64,000 bases of DNA, from contig NZ_WBIQ01000008.1 of the NCBI RefSeq assembly GCF_009749405.1, positions 1-64,000 on the forward strand, written 5' to 3'. Made by a program: the position numbers and the translations under genes. A model generated the notes under the pieces. It searched no databases and was not told where the DNA came from. It worked only from the letters and a program-made list of their open reading frames with translations. The stretch's first letter is position 1, and each line of letters opens with the position of its first letter. Positions 51,672 to 59,986 of this stretch are shown in pieces. The stretch is from Agromyces lapidis. Its GTDB lineage: Bacteria > Actinomycetota > Actinomycetes > Actinomycetales > Microbacteriaceae.

Positions 51672-52169
51672 CTACAGGGTGTCGAACCCGAGGCTGAGCT
51701 TGCGCAACAGCCCTGCGAGCCGCTTCTGCTCGGTCGAGGGGAGGCGGGCGAGCAGCTCGGCCTCGGCGTCGACGAGCCGGGTGATCGCCGCGTCGACGCG
51801 GGTGAGGCCGGCCGGGCTCATCTCGACGAGGATGCCGCGGCCGTCGTTCGGGTCGGTCTGGCGCGTGACGAGCCCACGCTCGACGAGCCGGTCGATGCGG
51901 TTGGTCATGGTGCCGCTCGAGACGAGCGTCTGCTGCAGCAGGGCCTTGGGGGAGAGCCGGTACGGGGTGCCCGCACGGCGCAGCGCCGAGAGCACGTCGA
52001 ACTCGCTGGCCTCGAGCTCGGAGCGGGCGAAGGCCTGCCGTCTCGCCCGGTCGAGGTGCTTCGCGAGTCGCGCGACGCGCGACAGCACCTGCAGCGGGGA
52101 GAAGTCGAGGTCGGGGCGCTCGCGCTCCCAGTCGTCGACGATCCGGTCGACCTCGTCGGCATCGCTCAT
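51672..52169 (-). CDS. MarR family transcriptional regulator
   Basis: A 165-residue winged-helix protein: N-terminal dimerisation helix, then SEFDVLSALRRAGTPYRLSPKALLQQTLVSSGTMTNRIDRLVERGLVTRQTDPNDGRGILVEMSPAGL, which contains the recognition helix SSGTMTNRIDRL and the wing RQTDPNDGRG. No divergent target gene is adjacent. ATG at 52167-52169. Effector unknown. Confidence 0.9.
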   Translation of the reverse strand: MSDADEVDRIVDDWERERPDLDFSPLQVLSRVARLAKHLDRARRQAFARSELEASEFDVLSALRRAGTPYRLSPKALLQQTLVSSGTMTNRIDRLVERGLVTRQTDPNDGRGILVEMSPAGLTRVDAAITRLVDAEAELLARLPSTEQKRLAGLLRKLSLGFDTL

Positions 52170-52242
52170 CCCGCCATTATCGCGCGCGGTTTGCGGCATG
52201 GCAGACTTGAGGGCGCGTGCGCCGGGAAGCCGTCGCGCGCAT

Positions 52243-52314
52243 TCCGCCATGGTGTAACGGCAGCACGACAGCCTTTGGAGCTGTGAGGCCCAGGTTCGAA
52301 TCCTGGTGGCGGAG
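52243..52314 (+). tRNA. tRNA-Gln (anticodon TTG)
   Basis: Acceptor arms TCCGCCA (52243-52249) and TGGCGGA (52307-52313) pair fully, with discriminator G at 52314. The anticodon arm ACAGC-CTTTGGA-GCTGT places TTG at the anticodon position, decoding CAA. The T arm has CCAGG-TTCGAAT-CCTGG. No encoded CCA. It precedes glmU. Confidence 0.95.
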
Positions 52315-52362
52315 CCCGGGCATCCCGTCGCCTCAGACGCCGCCGCAACCACAGGAAGCCGC

Positions 52363-53802
52363 ATGACCGACCAGAACCTCGCGATCATCGTCCTCGCCGC
52401 AGGCCAGGGCACCCGCATGAAGTCCTCGCTGCCGAAGATGCTCCACCCGCTCGCGGGTGCGCCGATCGTCGGCCACGTGCTCGCCACCGCGCGCGCGCTC
52501 GACGCCGCGCACGTGCTCGCCGTGGTGCGCCACGAGCGCGAGCGGGTCGCCTCGGCGATCGAGGCGGACTTCCCGGGCACCGTGCTCGTCGACCAGGACG
52601 AGATCGACGGCACCGGCCGAGCGGTCGAGCTCGCGATCGCCGCGCTGCCCGAGGGCTTCGACGGCGACGTGCTCGTGCTGAACGGCGACGTGCCGCTCCT
52701 CGACGCCGACACCCTCGCCGAGTTCCTCGGTCGCCACCGCGGCACCGGTTCAGCTGCTTCCGTGCTCTCGGCCGTCTACGACGACCCGAGCGGCTACGGG
52801 CGCATCGTCCGCAGCGACGCGGGCGCGTTCGACCGCATCGTCGAGCAGAAGGATGCCACGCCCGCCGAGCGGGCGATCGCCGAGATCAACGCCGGCATCT
52901 ACGCCTTCGGCGCGGCAGCACTGCGCGACCAGCTCGCGAACCTCACCACCGAGAACGCCCAGGGCGAGAAGTACCTGACCGACGTGATCGGCCTCCTCCG
53001 TGCGGCCGGGTCCGAGGTCGAGGCCGTCCCGGTGGCCGAGCCCTGGCTCGTCGCGGGCATCAACGACCGCGCCCAGCTCTCGGAGGCCGCGGCGCGGCTC
53101 AACGCGCTCATCGTGCGCGGCTGGCAGCTCGCCGGCGTCACGATCGACGACCCGACCACGACGTGGATCGACCTCGCCGTGAAGATCGAGCCCGATGTGA
53201 CGATCCGCCCCGGCACGCAGCTGAAGGGTGCGACCGTCATCGCGACCGGCGCGGTCGTCGGCCCCGACACGACCCTCGTCGACTGCGAGGTCGGCGAGAA
53301 CGCCGAGGTGCGCCGCACCGACGGCACTCTCGCGGTCATCGGCGCCGGTGCGACGGTCGGCCCCTTCTCGTTCCTGCGCCCGGGCACCGTGCTCGGCGCC
53401 GACGGCAAGATCGGCGCCTTCGTCGAGTCGAAGAACACGCGGATCGGCGAGGGCAGCAAGGTGCCGCACCTCTCGTACGTCGGCGATGCCACCATCGGTC
53501 GTGGCGTGAACCTCGGCGCGGGCACCATCACCGCGAACTACGACGACGTCAACAAGCACCGCACCGAGATCGCCGATCAGGTGCACACGAGTTCGCACAC
53601 CGTGCTCGTCGCGCCCGTTAGGCTTGGTGCCGGAGCGAAGACCGGCGCCGGTGCGATCGTGCGGAAGGACGTTCCCGCCGGGGCACTTGCCCTCAGCGTC
53701 GCCCCTCAGCGCAACATCGAGGGGTGGGTCGAAGAACATCGACCCGGTACGGAGGCGGCCCGTGTCGCCGCCGAGGCGCGGTCCGGCGAACGAGGCAAGT
53801 GA
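52363..53802 (+). CDS. glmU: Bifunctional UDP-GlcNAc pyrophosphorylase / GlcN-1-P acetyltransferase
   Basis: A 479-residue bifunctional enzyme. The N-terminal uridyltransferase has LAAGQGTRMKSSLPKMLHPLAG (about 11-32). The C-terminal left-handed beta helix (from about 250) carries hexapeptide repeats and the acetyltransferase residues VESKNTRIGEGSKVPHLSYVGDATIGRGVNLGAGTITANYD. It makes UDP-GlcNAc for peptidoglycan. ATG at 52363. It forms an operon with prs, 14 bp downstream. Confidence 0.96.
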   Translation: MTDQNLAIIVLAAGQGTRMKSSLPKMLHPLAGAPIVGHVLATARALDAAHVLAVVRHERERVASAIEADFPGTVLVDQDEIDGTGRAVELAIAALPEGFDGDVLVLNGDVPLLDADTLAEFLGRHRGTGSAASVLSAVYDDPSGYGRIVRSDAGAFDRIVEQKDATPAERAIAEINAGIYAFGAAALRDQLANLTTENAQGEKYLTDVIGLLRAAGSEVEAVPVAEPWLVAGINDRAQLSEAAARLNALIVRGWQLAGVTIDDPTTTWIDLAVKIEPDVTIRPGTQLKGATVIATGAVVGPDTTLVDCEVGENAEVRRTDGTLAVIGAGATVGPFSFLRPGTVLGADGKIGAFVESKNTRIGEGSKVPHLSYVGDATIGRGVNLGAGTITANYDDVNKHRTEIADQVHTSSHTVLVAPVRLGAGAKTGAGAIVRKDVPAGALALSVAPQRNIEGWVEEHRPGTEAARVAAEARSGERGK

Positions 53803-53816
53803 GCAGAAGGCGAACC

Positions 53817-54851
53817 ATGGGGCGCAAGAAGAAGGTCGTCGATCTCGACCTGGAGAACAACATCGCACCCGGCCTGCAGGCCAAGACCAAGAAGCGTCTC
53901 GTGGTCGTGACGGGTCGCAGCGATCCGGCGCTCGCAGGGCAGGTCGCCGCGGTGCTCGGTACCGAGCTCGCGCCGACCGAGCACCGCACCTTCGCGAGCG
54001 GCGAGATCTACACCCGCTTCGAGGTCTCGGTGCGCGGCTGCGACGTGTTCGTCGTGCAGTCGTTCGGCCCGCCCGTCAACGAGTGGCTCATGGAGCTGCT
54101 CATCATGCTCGACGCGCTCAAGCGCGCCTCGGCGAAGCGCGTCACCGTCGTCGCCCCCTACTTCCCGTACTCCAGGCAGGACAAGAAGGGCCGCGGTCGC
54201 GAGCCCATCTCGGCCCGCCTCGTCGCCGACCTGCTGAAGACGGCCGGCGCCGACCGCATCATGAGCGTCGACCTGCACGCCGCGCAGATCCAGGGCTTCT
54301 TCGACGGTCCCGTCGACCACCTCTTCGCGAAGCCCGTGCTGCTGCGCCACTTCGAGGAGAGCCTGTCGGCCGACGACCGCGCGAAGCTCACGGTCGTCTC
54401 GCCCGACATGGGCCGCGTCCGCGTCGCCGACACCTGGGCCGACGACCTCGGCGCGCCGCTCGCGATCATCCACAAGCGCCGCGACCCGAAGGTCGCGAAC
54501 CAGGTCACCGTGCACGAGATCGTCGGCAACGTCGCCGGCCGGGTGTGCCTGCTCGTCGACGACATGATCGACACCGGCGGCACGATCGTGAAGGCGGCGC
54601 AGGCACTCAAGGAGAACGGTGCCGAGCGGGTCATCGTCGCCGCGACCCACCCGATCTTCAGCGACCCGGCGGCCGAGCGTCTCCAGGACCAGTCGATCGA
54701 CCAGGTCGTGGTGACCGACACGGTGCCGCTGCCGCCCGAGAAGCTGTGGGACGGGCTCACGATCCTCCCGATCGCGCCCCTGCTCGGTCGCGCGATCCGC
54801 GAGGTCTTCGAGGACGGCTCGGTGACGAGCATGTTCAACGGTGAGGCGTAG
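53817..54851 (+). CDS. prs: Ribose-phosphate diphosphokinase
   Basis: A 344-residue PRPP synthase: RRLVVVTGRSDPALAGQVAAVLGTE, VQSFGPPVNEWLMELLIMLDAL, YFPYSRQDKKGRGREPISARLVADLL (ATP/loop region), VDLHAAQIQGFF, and PRPP-binding VDDMIDTGGTIVKAA. A basic N-terminal extension MGRKKKVVDLDLENNIAPGLQ of about 25 residues precedes the normal family start. ATG at 53817 is set by AGAAGG six bases upstream. PRPP feeds nucleotides, NAD and His/Trp synthesis. Conserved glmU-prs order. Confidence 0.96.
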   Translation: MGRKKKVVDLDLENNIAPGLQAKTKKRLVVVTGRSDPALAGQVAAVLGTELAPTEHRTFASGEIYTRFEVSVRGCDVFVVQSFGPPVNEWLMELLIMLDALKRASAKRVTVVAPYFPYSRQDKKGRGREPISARLVADLLKTAGADRIMSVDLHAAQIQGFFDGPVDHLFAKPVLLRHFEESLSADDRAKLTVVSPDMGRVRVADTWADDLGAPLAIIHKRRDPKVANQVTVHEIVGNVAGRVCLLVDDMIDTGGTIVKAAQALKENGAERVIVAATHPIFSDPAAERLQDQSIDQVVVTDTVPLPPEKLWDGLTILPIAPLLGRAIREVFEDGSVTSMFNGEA

Positions 54852-54860
54852 GCCCCGCCG

Positions 54861-56561
54861 ATGACGATCACGACGCCCCGTCCCTGGCTCGCGAGCTATG
54901 CGGCGGGAGTCCCCGACGACATCGACGAGCCCGAGGGCTCGCTCTACGACCTCATCCGCGCCTCGGTCGAGCAGTACCCCGAGAACGTCGCGCTCGAGTT
55001 CTTCGAGCGCACGATGAGCTACCGCGAGCTCGGCGACGAGATCGAGCGCGCCGCCGAGGGCCTGCGCCTGCTCGGCGTGCAGAAGGGCGACCCCGTCGCC
55101 CTCGTGCTGCCGAACTGCCCGCAGCACATCGTCGCGTTCTACGCGGTGCTGCGGCTCGGGGCGATCGTCGTCGAGCACAACCCGCTCTACACGCCGCGCG
55201 AGCTGCGGCACCAGTTCGAAGACCACGGCGCCCGTGTCGTGATCGCCTGGGACAAGGTCGTCGAGACGATCCAGGCGTTCCCCTCCGACGTGCAGGTCGC
55301 GCACCTCGTCTCGGTCGACGTGACCCGGGCGATGCCGTTCCTCACGCGGGCGCTCCTCCGCCTGCCGGTCTCGAAGGCGCGCGAGTCGCGGGCCGCGCTC
55401 ACGACCAAGGTGCGCGGCACCGTGCGCTGGGAGGAGCTCACCTCCTCGGCGCCGATCGACCCCCACATCATCGCGCCGACGGTCGCCGACGTGGCCCTCA
55501 TCCAGTACACGAGCGGCACCACGGGCAGCCCGAAGGGCGCGACGCTGACGCACGCGAACCTGCTCGTGAACGCGGCGCAGTCCCGTGCGTGGGTCCCCGA
55601 CGTTCCGCGCGGCACCGCGGTCGTGTACGCGGTGCTGCCCATGTTCCACGCCTACGGGCTGACGCTCTGCCTCACCTTCGCGATGAGCATGGGCGCACGT
55701 CTCGTGCTCTTCCCGAAGTTCGACCCCGAGCTCGTGCTGAAGGTCGTGAAGAAGCATCCCGCGACCTTCCTGCCCGCGGTGCCGCCGATCTACGACCGGC
55801 TCACGAAGGCCGCGGCCGCCGAGGGCGTCTCGCTCGACGGCATCCAGATCGCCATCTCGGGGGCGATGCCCCTGTCGGCCGAGGTCGTCGAGCCCTGGGA
55901 GGCCGCGACCGGCGGCTACCTCGTCGAGGGCTACGGGCTCAGCGAATGCTCGCCCGTGCTCATGGCGAACCCCGTCGCGCCGAACCGCAAGGCGGGCACC
56001 GTCGGCCTGCCCCTGCCGTCGACCGAATGCCGGGTCGTCGACCCCGAGCAGCCGTCGAACGACGTCGCGCCGGGCACCGAGGGCGAGCTCATCGTGCGCG
56101 GCCCGCAGGTGTTCTCGGGCTACTGGCAGAAGCCCGAAGAGACCGAGGCCGTCTTCGTCGCCGACCCCGAGGGCGGGGCGCCCTGGTTCCGCACGGGCGA
56201 CATCGTCTCGATCGACGACGAGGGCTTCGTGCGCATCGTCGACCGCATCAAGGAGCTCATCATCACCGGCGGCTTCAACGTGGCGCCGAGCGAGGTCGAG
56301 GAGGCGCTGCGCTCGCACCCCGACGTCGAGGACGCGGCCGTCGTGGGCCTGCCCGACGAGCACTCGGGCGAAGAGGTCGTCGCGGTCGTCGTGCTCGCCG
56401 AGGGGGCGCAGTTCGACGAGAAGTCGATCCGCGACTTCGTGCGCGACGGGCTGACGCCGTACAAGGTGCCCAAGCGCATCCTGCCCGCCGACGACCTGCC
56501 CCGATCGCTCATCGGCAAGGTGCTGCGCCGCGAAGTGCGCAACGGCCTGCTGAACGGCTGA
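54861..56561 (+). CDS. Long-chain fatty acid-CoA ligase (AMP-dependent synthetase)
   Basis: A 566-residue ANL-superfamily enzyme. P-loop-like YTSGTTGSPKGATLTH at about 213-228, FHAYGLTLCLTFAM, EGYGLSECSPVL and the hinge region WFRTGDIVSIDDEGFVRIVDRIKELIITGGFNVAPSEVEE, with a C-terminal LIGKVLRREVRNGLL bearing the catalytic Lys. The sequence looks like FadD-type long-chain acyl-CoA ligases. It starts 10 bp after prs, so it may be the last gene of the glmU-prs unit. It acts in fatty acid activation for lipid synthesis or oxidation. Confidence 0.93.
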   Translation: MTITTPRPWLASYAAGVPDDIDEPEGSLYDLIRASVEQYPENVALEFFERTMSYRELGDEIERAAEGLRLLGVQKGDPVALVLPNCPQHIVAFYAVLRLGAIVVEHNPLYTPRELRHQFEDHGARVVIAWDKVVETIQAFPSDVQVAHLVSVDVTRAMPFLTRALLRLPVSKARESRAALTTKVRGTVRWEELTSSAPIDPHIIAPTVADVALIQYTSGTTGSPKGATLTHANLLVNAAQSRAWVPDVPRGTAVVYAVLPMFHAYGLTLCLTFAMSMGARLVLFPKFDPELVLKVVKKHPATFLPAVPPIYDRLTKAAAAEGVSLDGIQIAISGAMPLSAEVVEPWEAATGGYLVEGYGLSECSPVLMANPVAPNRKAGTVGLPLPSTECRVVDPEQPSNDVAPGTEGELIVRGPQVFSGYWQKPEETEAVFVADPEGGAPWFRTGDIVSIDDEGFVRIVDRIKELIITGGFNVAPSEVEEALRSHPDVEDAAVVGLPDEHSGEEVVAVVVLAEGAQFDEKSIRDFVRDGLTPYKVPKRILPADDLPRSLIGKVLRREVRNGLLNG

Positions 56562-56575
56562 ACCGAGCCGGGCCC

Positions 56576-57079
56576 GTGTCGTTCCTCTCCGCCGAGACTG
56601 CGCGGGCGCTGGCCGAGCTCGTCGCGCTCGACGCGCTCGACGGCGCAGCCGACCCCGACGGAGAGGACGCCTCGCCGCTCGAGCGGCTCGGCGGCATCCG
56701 TTCGCTCGTGACCGCACTCGAATCCGACCCGGCCGTGCTCGCCGCCGTGCGCGACGCGCTCGCCGCCGGGATCGGCTGGGACGAGATCGCGCAGGCCTCC
56801 GGCCTCAGCGCCTCGGCGGCGAAGTACCGCTGGGCGGGCGACGACGCGACGATCTCGGCACGCCAGGAGGCGAGCCGCAAGCGCAAGCGCGAGCGCCCCT
56901 CGAGCGTGCCGACCGAGCTGCCGGGGCTCTCGGTCGCCGAGGCCGCGGCGAGGTACGGGGTCACGGCGCAGGCGATCTACCAGCGGGTCACCCGGGGCAT
57001 CCTGCGCGCCGAGACCGTCGAGCTCGCCGACGGGCGCAAGTACAAGCGGGTGTTCCCCGACGACGCCGACGAGAGCTGA
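56576..57079 (+). CDS. Putative helix-turn-helix protein of unknown function
   Basis: A 167-residue protein starting VSFLSAETARALAELVALDALDGAADPDGED. It has two likely helix-turn-helix segments: GWDEIAQASGLSASAAKYRWAG (about 63-84) and LSVAEAAARYGVTAQAIYQRVTRG (about 121-144), with a Lys/Arg-rich linker SRKRKRERPSS between. The second resembles excisionase or phage-repressor HTH. It follows the acyl-CoA ligase by 14 bp. GTG start chosen because the upstream frame is read in the ligase shadow. Function unknown. Confidence 0.65.
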   Translation: MSFLSAETARALAELVALDALDGAADPDGEDASPLERLGGIRSLVTALESDPAVLAAVRDALAAGIGWDEIAQASGLSASAAKYRWAGDDATISARQEASRKRKRERPSSVPTELPGLSVAEAAARYGVTAQAIYQRVTRGILRAETVELADGRKYKRVFPDDADES

Positions 57080-57098
57080 GCCGCGGCCGAGCTTCGCC

Positions 57099-57452
57099 TC
57101 ACGTGATCGGTTCGAGGAACTCGAGCCGATTGCCGTGGCAGTCCTCGCTGTAGAAGCGACGCATCCCCGGGAAGTCGTCGTCGAAGTGCACGGGGTAGCC
57201 CGCGTCGCGGAGCCGGTCGGCCCAGGCGTCGAGACCCGTGACCAGCAGTCCGGGGTGAGCCTTCGTCGCGGGCCTGAAGTCGGGTTCGACGCCGAGGTGC
57301 AGTTCGATGCCGTGACCTTTGAACCAGCAGCCGCCGCGCGCCGCGAGCGCGGCCGGCTTCTCGAGCTCGGCGAGGCCGAGCACGCCGGCGTAGAAGTCGC
57401 GGAGCGCGGACTCTCGACCGGGCGGGGTGGCGAGTTGGACGTGGTGCAGCAT
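57099..57452 (-). CDS. VOC family (glyoxalase/bleomycin resistance-like) protein
   Basis: A 117-residue VOC domain: LHHVQLATPPGRESALRDFYAGVLGL, GCWFKGHGIELHLGV and HFDDDFPGMRRFYSEDCHGNRLEFLEP, containing the paired beta-alpha-beta-beta-beta modules and probable metal ligands His3/His51/Glu-C-terminal. Substrate unknown; could be a lyase, dioxygenase or antibiotic-binding protein. ATG at 57450-57452. A long palindrome lies 11 bp upstream, so it is likely regulated. Confidence 0.85.
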   Translation of the reverse strand: MLHHVQLATPPGRESALRDFYAGVLGLAELEKPAALAARGGCWFKGHGIELHLGVEPDFRPATKAHPGLLVTGLDAWADRLRDAGYPVHFDDDFPGMRRFYSEDCHGNRLEFLEPIT

Positions 57453-57462
57453 GGCGAACCTC

Positions 57463-57490
57463 CGAAGTATCTCGATATCAAGATACTTCG
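57463..57490. promoter_or_regulatory. 28-bp palindromic operator upstream of VOC gene
   Basis: CGAAGTATCT (57463-57472) and AGATACTTCG (57481-57490) are perfect 10-bp arms around CGATATCA. The inner TATCTCGATATCAAGATA resembles MarR-family operators. It overlaps the region just upstream of the VOC start (57452). No regulator gene is adjacent; the MarR gene at 51672 is a distant candidate. Confidence 0.7.
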
Positions 57491-57559
57491 CGGGGAGGCC
57501 GACGTCGACCGGCCCGTGACTCCCCGCTCGTGGGTCTGGCCCGGATGCCCGCGTGGTGC

Positions 57560-57587
57560 TAGGTTGCGGCTCAGGGCCGATCGGCCC
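57560..57587 (+). promoter_or_regulatory. Promoter with initiation-site palindrome for DUF998-like gene
   Basis: A TAGGTT -10 (57560-57565) is followed by GGGCCGATCGGCCC (57574-57587), a perfect 14-bp palindrome at the expected transcription start. It could be an operator or a hairpin at the 5' end of a roughly 75-nt leader to the ATG at 57650. Confidence 0.4.
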
Positions 57588-57649
57588 GCTGGATGTCGGG
57601 GCACGGACGAGTGGATCGCACCGACCGCGACGCGGACGCGGGGAGTGCC

Positions 57650-58804
57650 ATGTCAACGTCGATCAGGAGGCTGCTTCGTCATCCGGCAGCGAATGCGCAG
57701 TCGCTCGAGTCGGCTGCGCTGCTCATCGGTGCGGCCGTGTTCGTGGTCGCCGCGCCGCTGTCGGGGTTGATCTACTGGGGGCGCGAACTGCCGATCGCGG
57801 GCGACGGCTCGCTCGGTCAGATGATCGGCATCACCTCGGCCGTCGTCGCCCTCGTCGTCTTCGTGGTCGGTCGCCGGGTGGTGGCCACCCGCAGCGCCGG
57901 CGATGCGCCGATCGTGCCGAGCGGCGCGCCGCACGGACCGCTGCGGTGGTACGACATCGCCGCGCTCGCGGTGGCGCACGCGGTCATCGCGCTGCTCGGC
58001 TGGATCGGACTCGCGACGGTGCTCAGCCTGAGCTTCGTCGACGCGGTCGTCTTCGCGGTGCCCGCGGCGGCGCTGACGGCGGTCGCGACGGCGATCACCG
58101 CGTACGCGGTGTTCCTCTCCTCGGCGCACCTCACTCCGATGGTGCTGTCGCTCGTGCTCGCGGTCTTCCTCGTGGTCGGCGCGCTCGCGAGCATGCTGAG
58201 CGCCTCCGATCCGCACTGGTGGCAGAAGAATCTGAGCTCGCTCGGCATCACCGACGACATCTCGGCGCTCGCGTTCAATCTCACGCTCATCATCGCCGGT
58301 GTGCTCGTGACGACCATCGCCCACTACGCCGTCTCCGGGGTGCCGACGGCGAGCCCCGCCGAGGCGAAGGGGCGCCGCACGGTCGCCGTGTTCCTCGCCG
58401 TGATCGGGGTGCTGCTCGCGTGCGTCGGCCTGTTTCCGGTCGACGAGTTCCTGACCGCTCACAACGTCTCGGCGACCGGCATGGCGATCGTCTACACCGT
58501 GCTCGTGCTCTCGTTGCGCCGGTTCATCCCGACCACGCCGCGGGTGTTTCTGTTGCTCGGGTACGTCTACATCGGCGTGATCGTCGTGATGGCGGTCTTC
58601 TTCATCTCGGGCTACTACAACCTCACGGCCGTCGAGCTCGTCGTCGCGGTGCTCGTGTTCAGCTGGGTGATCGTCTTCCTCCGCAATCCCGGTGAGCCCG
58701 TGGCTCCGGCGGTCGAGATCGCGGGCGCCGGCGAGAATGGGTCGGCCGGGCACGATCACGCCGTGGACGGCGCGCCCGGCACCGGATCGCCGCTGCCGCG
58801 GTGA
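57650..58804 (+). CDS. DUF998-like multi-pass membrane protein
   Basis: A 384-residue protein with about nine hydrophobic helices. Two motifs are notable: LYGIAxxLFP-like CVGLFPVDEFLTAHNVSATGMAIVYTV, the VGLFP..D......H pattern of DUF998 membrane proteins, and N-terminal QSLESAALLIGAAVF. The C-terminus is an Ala/Gly/Pro-rich cytoplasmic tail. Function is unknown. ATG at 57650 has a GGGGAG ribosome site. Confidence 0.8.
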   Translation: MSTSIRRLLRHPAANAQSLESAALLIGAAVFVVAAPLSGLIYWGRELPIAGDGSLGQMIGITSAVVALVVFVVGRRVVATRSAGDAPIVPSGAPHGPLRWYDIAALAVAHAVIALLGWIGLATVLSLSFVDAVVFAVPAAALTAVATAITAYAVFLSSAHLTPMVLSLVLAVFLVVGALASMLSASDPHWWQKNLSSLGITDDISALAFNLTLIIAGVLVTTIAHYAVSGVPTASPAEAKGRRTVAVFLAVIGVLLACVGLFPVDEFLTAHNVSATGMAIVYTVLVLSLRRFIPTTPRVFLLLGYVYIGVIVVMAVFFISGYYNLTAVELVVAVLVFSWVIVFLRNPGEPVAPAVEIAGAGENGSAGHDHAVDGAPGTGSPLPR

Positions 58805-58826
58805 CCGACGGAATCGAGCGGCCGGG

Positions 58827-59189
58827 TTACGCGGGGACTTCGTCGGGGTCGACCGGGCGCGGCGCGCTCGGCAGCAGGCCGAGGTTCGCGAGCGGCGTCG
58901 CGACTCCGCCCGCCGACACCGCGGAGCACATCCACCCGGGGCCGCCGTCGCCGAAGAGGTCGAGCGCGACGCGCGAGCCGACCGCGTCGGCGTCGTAGCG
59001 CTCGACGTAGACGGCGCACGCGCGTGCCGCCGCGGATCGCGCCTGACCGGCGATCGAGAGCACGAGCGGCAGGACGAGGGCGGCCAGCGCGACGAGCACG
59101 GTGATGCGGAGCACCCGGCGGCGGCGTTCGCCGTAGACCGGGCGTTCGTCGTGCCGCGCGTCGTCGGGTTCGGGGCGTTCGTCGGTCAT
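58827..59189 (-). CDS. Single-helix membrane protein of unknown function
   Basis: A 120-residue protein: acidic/Arg-rich cytoplasmic N-terminus MTDERPEPDDARHDERPVYGERRRRV, one strong hydrophobic helix (LRITVLVALAALVLPLVLSI, about 27-46), and an extracytoplasmic domain with Cys58 and Cys88 that could form a disulfide. Its ATG overlaps the stop of the upstream DUF202 gene (ATGA), forming a three-gene unit. No family recognised. Confidence 0.7.
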   Translation of the reverse strand: MTDERPEPDDARHDERPVYGERRRRVLRITVLVALAALVLPLVLSIAGQARSAAARACAVYVERYDADAVGSRVALDLFGDGGPGWMCSAVSAGGVATPLANLGLLPSAPRPVDPDEVPA

Positions 59190-59527
59190 GCCATCTCACC
59201 CTCGACGAAGATCGAGGCGATGCCGCCCGCGCTCGCGAGCAGCGTCGCGACGGCGACCCCGGCCAGCGCGCCGCGCGGCGGCGTGATCACGAGGCGCTCG
59301 CCAGAGAGCTGGCGACGGCGAACCGTCGCGAGGGCCACTGCCGCACCGGATGCCGCGAACAGCAGTGCGCCGACGGCCACGAGCCACGGCTCACCCGCCA
59401 CGAGCCCCGAACGGAGCGAGAGCAGGGCGTTGACGGCGAGTGCGAAGGCGGTGCGGCTCCACGAGAGCGCCGTGCGCTCGGGCTGCAGACCGGGATCGCC
59501 GGTGGCGGGAACGCTGTGGGCGACCAT
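59186..59527 (-). CDS. DUF202 domain membrane protein (short)
   Basis: A 113-residue protein with three helices. LQPERTALSWSRTAFALAVNALLSLR is the DUF202 signature (ERTxLxWxRT), followed by GVAVATLLASAGGI. Small DUF202 proteins form inner membrane proteins of unknown function, often found in pairs as here. Starts four bases after the upstream DUF202 gene and overlaps the downstream gene by four bases. Confidence 0.85.
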   Translation of the reverse strand: MVAHSVPATGDPGLQPERTALSWSRTAFALAVNALLSLRSGLVAGEPWLVAVGALLFAASGAAVALATVRRRQLSGERLVITPPRGALAGVAVATLLASAGGIASIFVEGEMA

Positions 59528-59530
59528 GGC

Positions 59531-59884
59531 TCAGGCCACGAGCAGCAGCACGGCGAGCACGGCGCTCGTGATGAGGCACACCGCTGCGAGCAGGGGGAGC
59601 ACCCAGCTGTAGGGCAGCGGGCGGCCGTGCCGGATGGCGATCTCGTTCGCGCGCCAGCGCGTGTACGAGAGCACGCTCAGCACCGCGGCGACGACGCCCA
59701 GGCCGACCGAGAGGACGGTGACGACCAGTCGAGGGTCGAGCTCGACCGCGAACTGGTGCAGCAGCACCCCGCCGGCGAGCAGCGCGAGCGCCGTTCGGAT
59801 CCAGGCGAGGAAGGTGCGCTCGTTGGCGAGGGTGAAACGGTAGTCGGGCTCTTCGCCCTCGTGGCGCCACTTCGGCTCTGCCAT
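59531..59884 (-). CDS. DUF202 / YidH-type membrane protein
   Basis: A 117-residue protein: N-terminal charged DYRFTLANERTFLAWIRTALALLAGGVLLHQF (YidH-type DUF202 signature NERTFLAWIRTAL) and two further helices ending LLAAVCLITSAVLAVLLLVA. ATG at 59882-59884 with GGAGGT ribosome site excludes the longer upstream frame. It heads the DUF202-DUF202-orphan cluster. Confidence 0.87.
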   Translation of the reverse strand: MAEPKWRHEGEEPDYRFTLANERTFLAWIRTALALLAGGVLLHQFAVELDPRLVVTVLSVGLGVVAAVLSVLSYTRWRANEIAIRHGRPLPYSWVLPLLAAVCLITSAVLAVLLLVA

Positions 59885-59986
59885 GCGTACCTCCGGCATC
59901 GAGCCTAACGGGCGCGGGCCCGGTGCGGCGCTCGGCCGCACCGGGCCCGGCGCGCGTGGGTCACCGGTCGCGACCGGTGCGAGGGA

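Noticed and set aside
53706..56717. 1003-codon minus-strand frame antisense to prs and the acyl-CoA ligase
   Set aside because: Compositional shadow of conserved genes; no recognisable domain and no start context.
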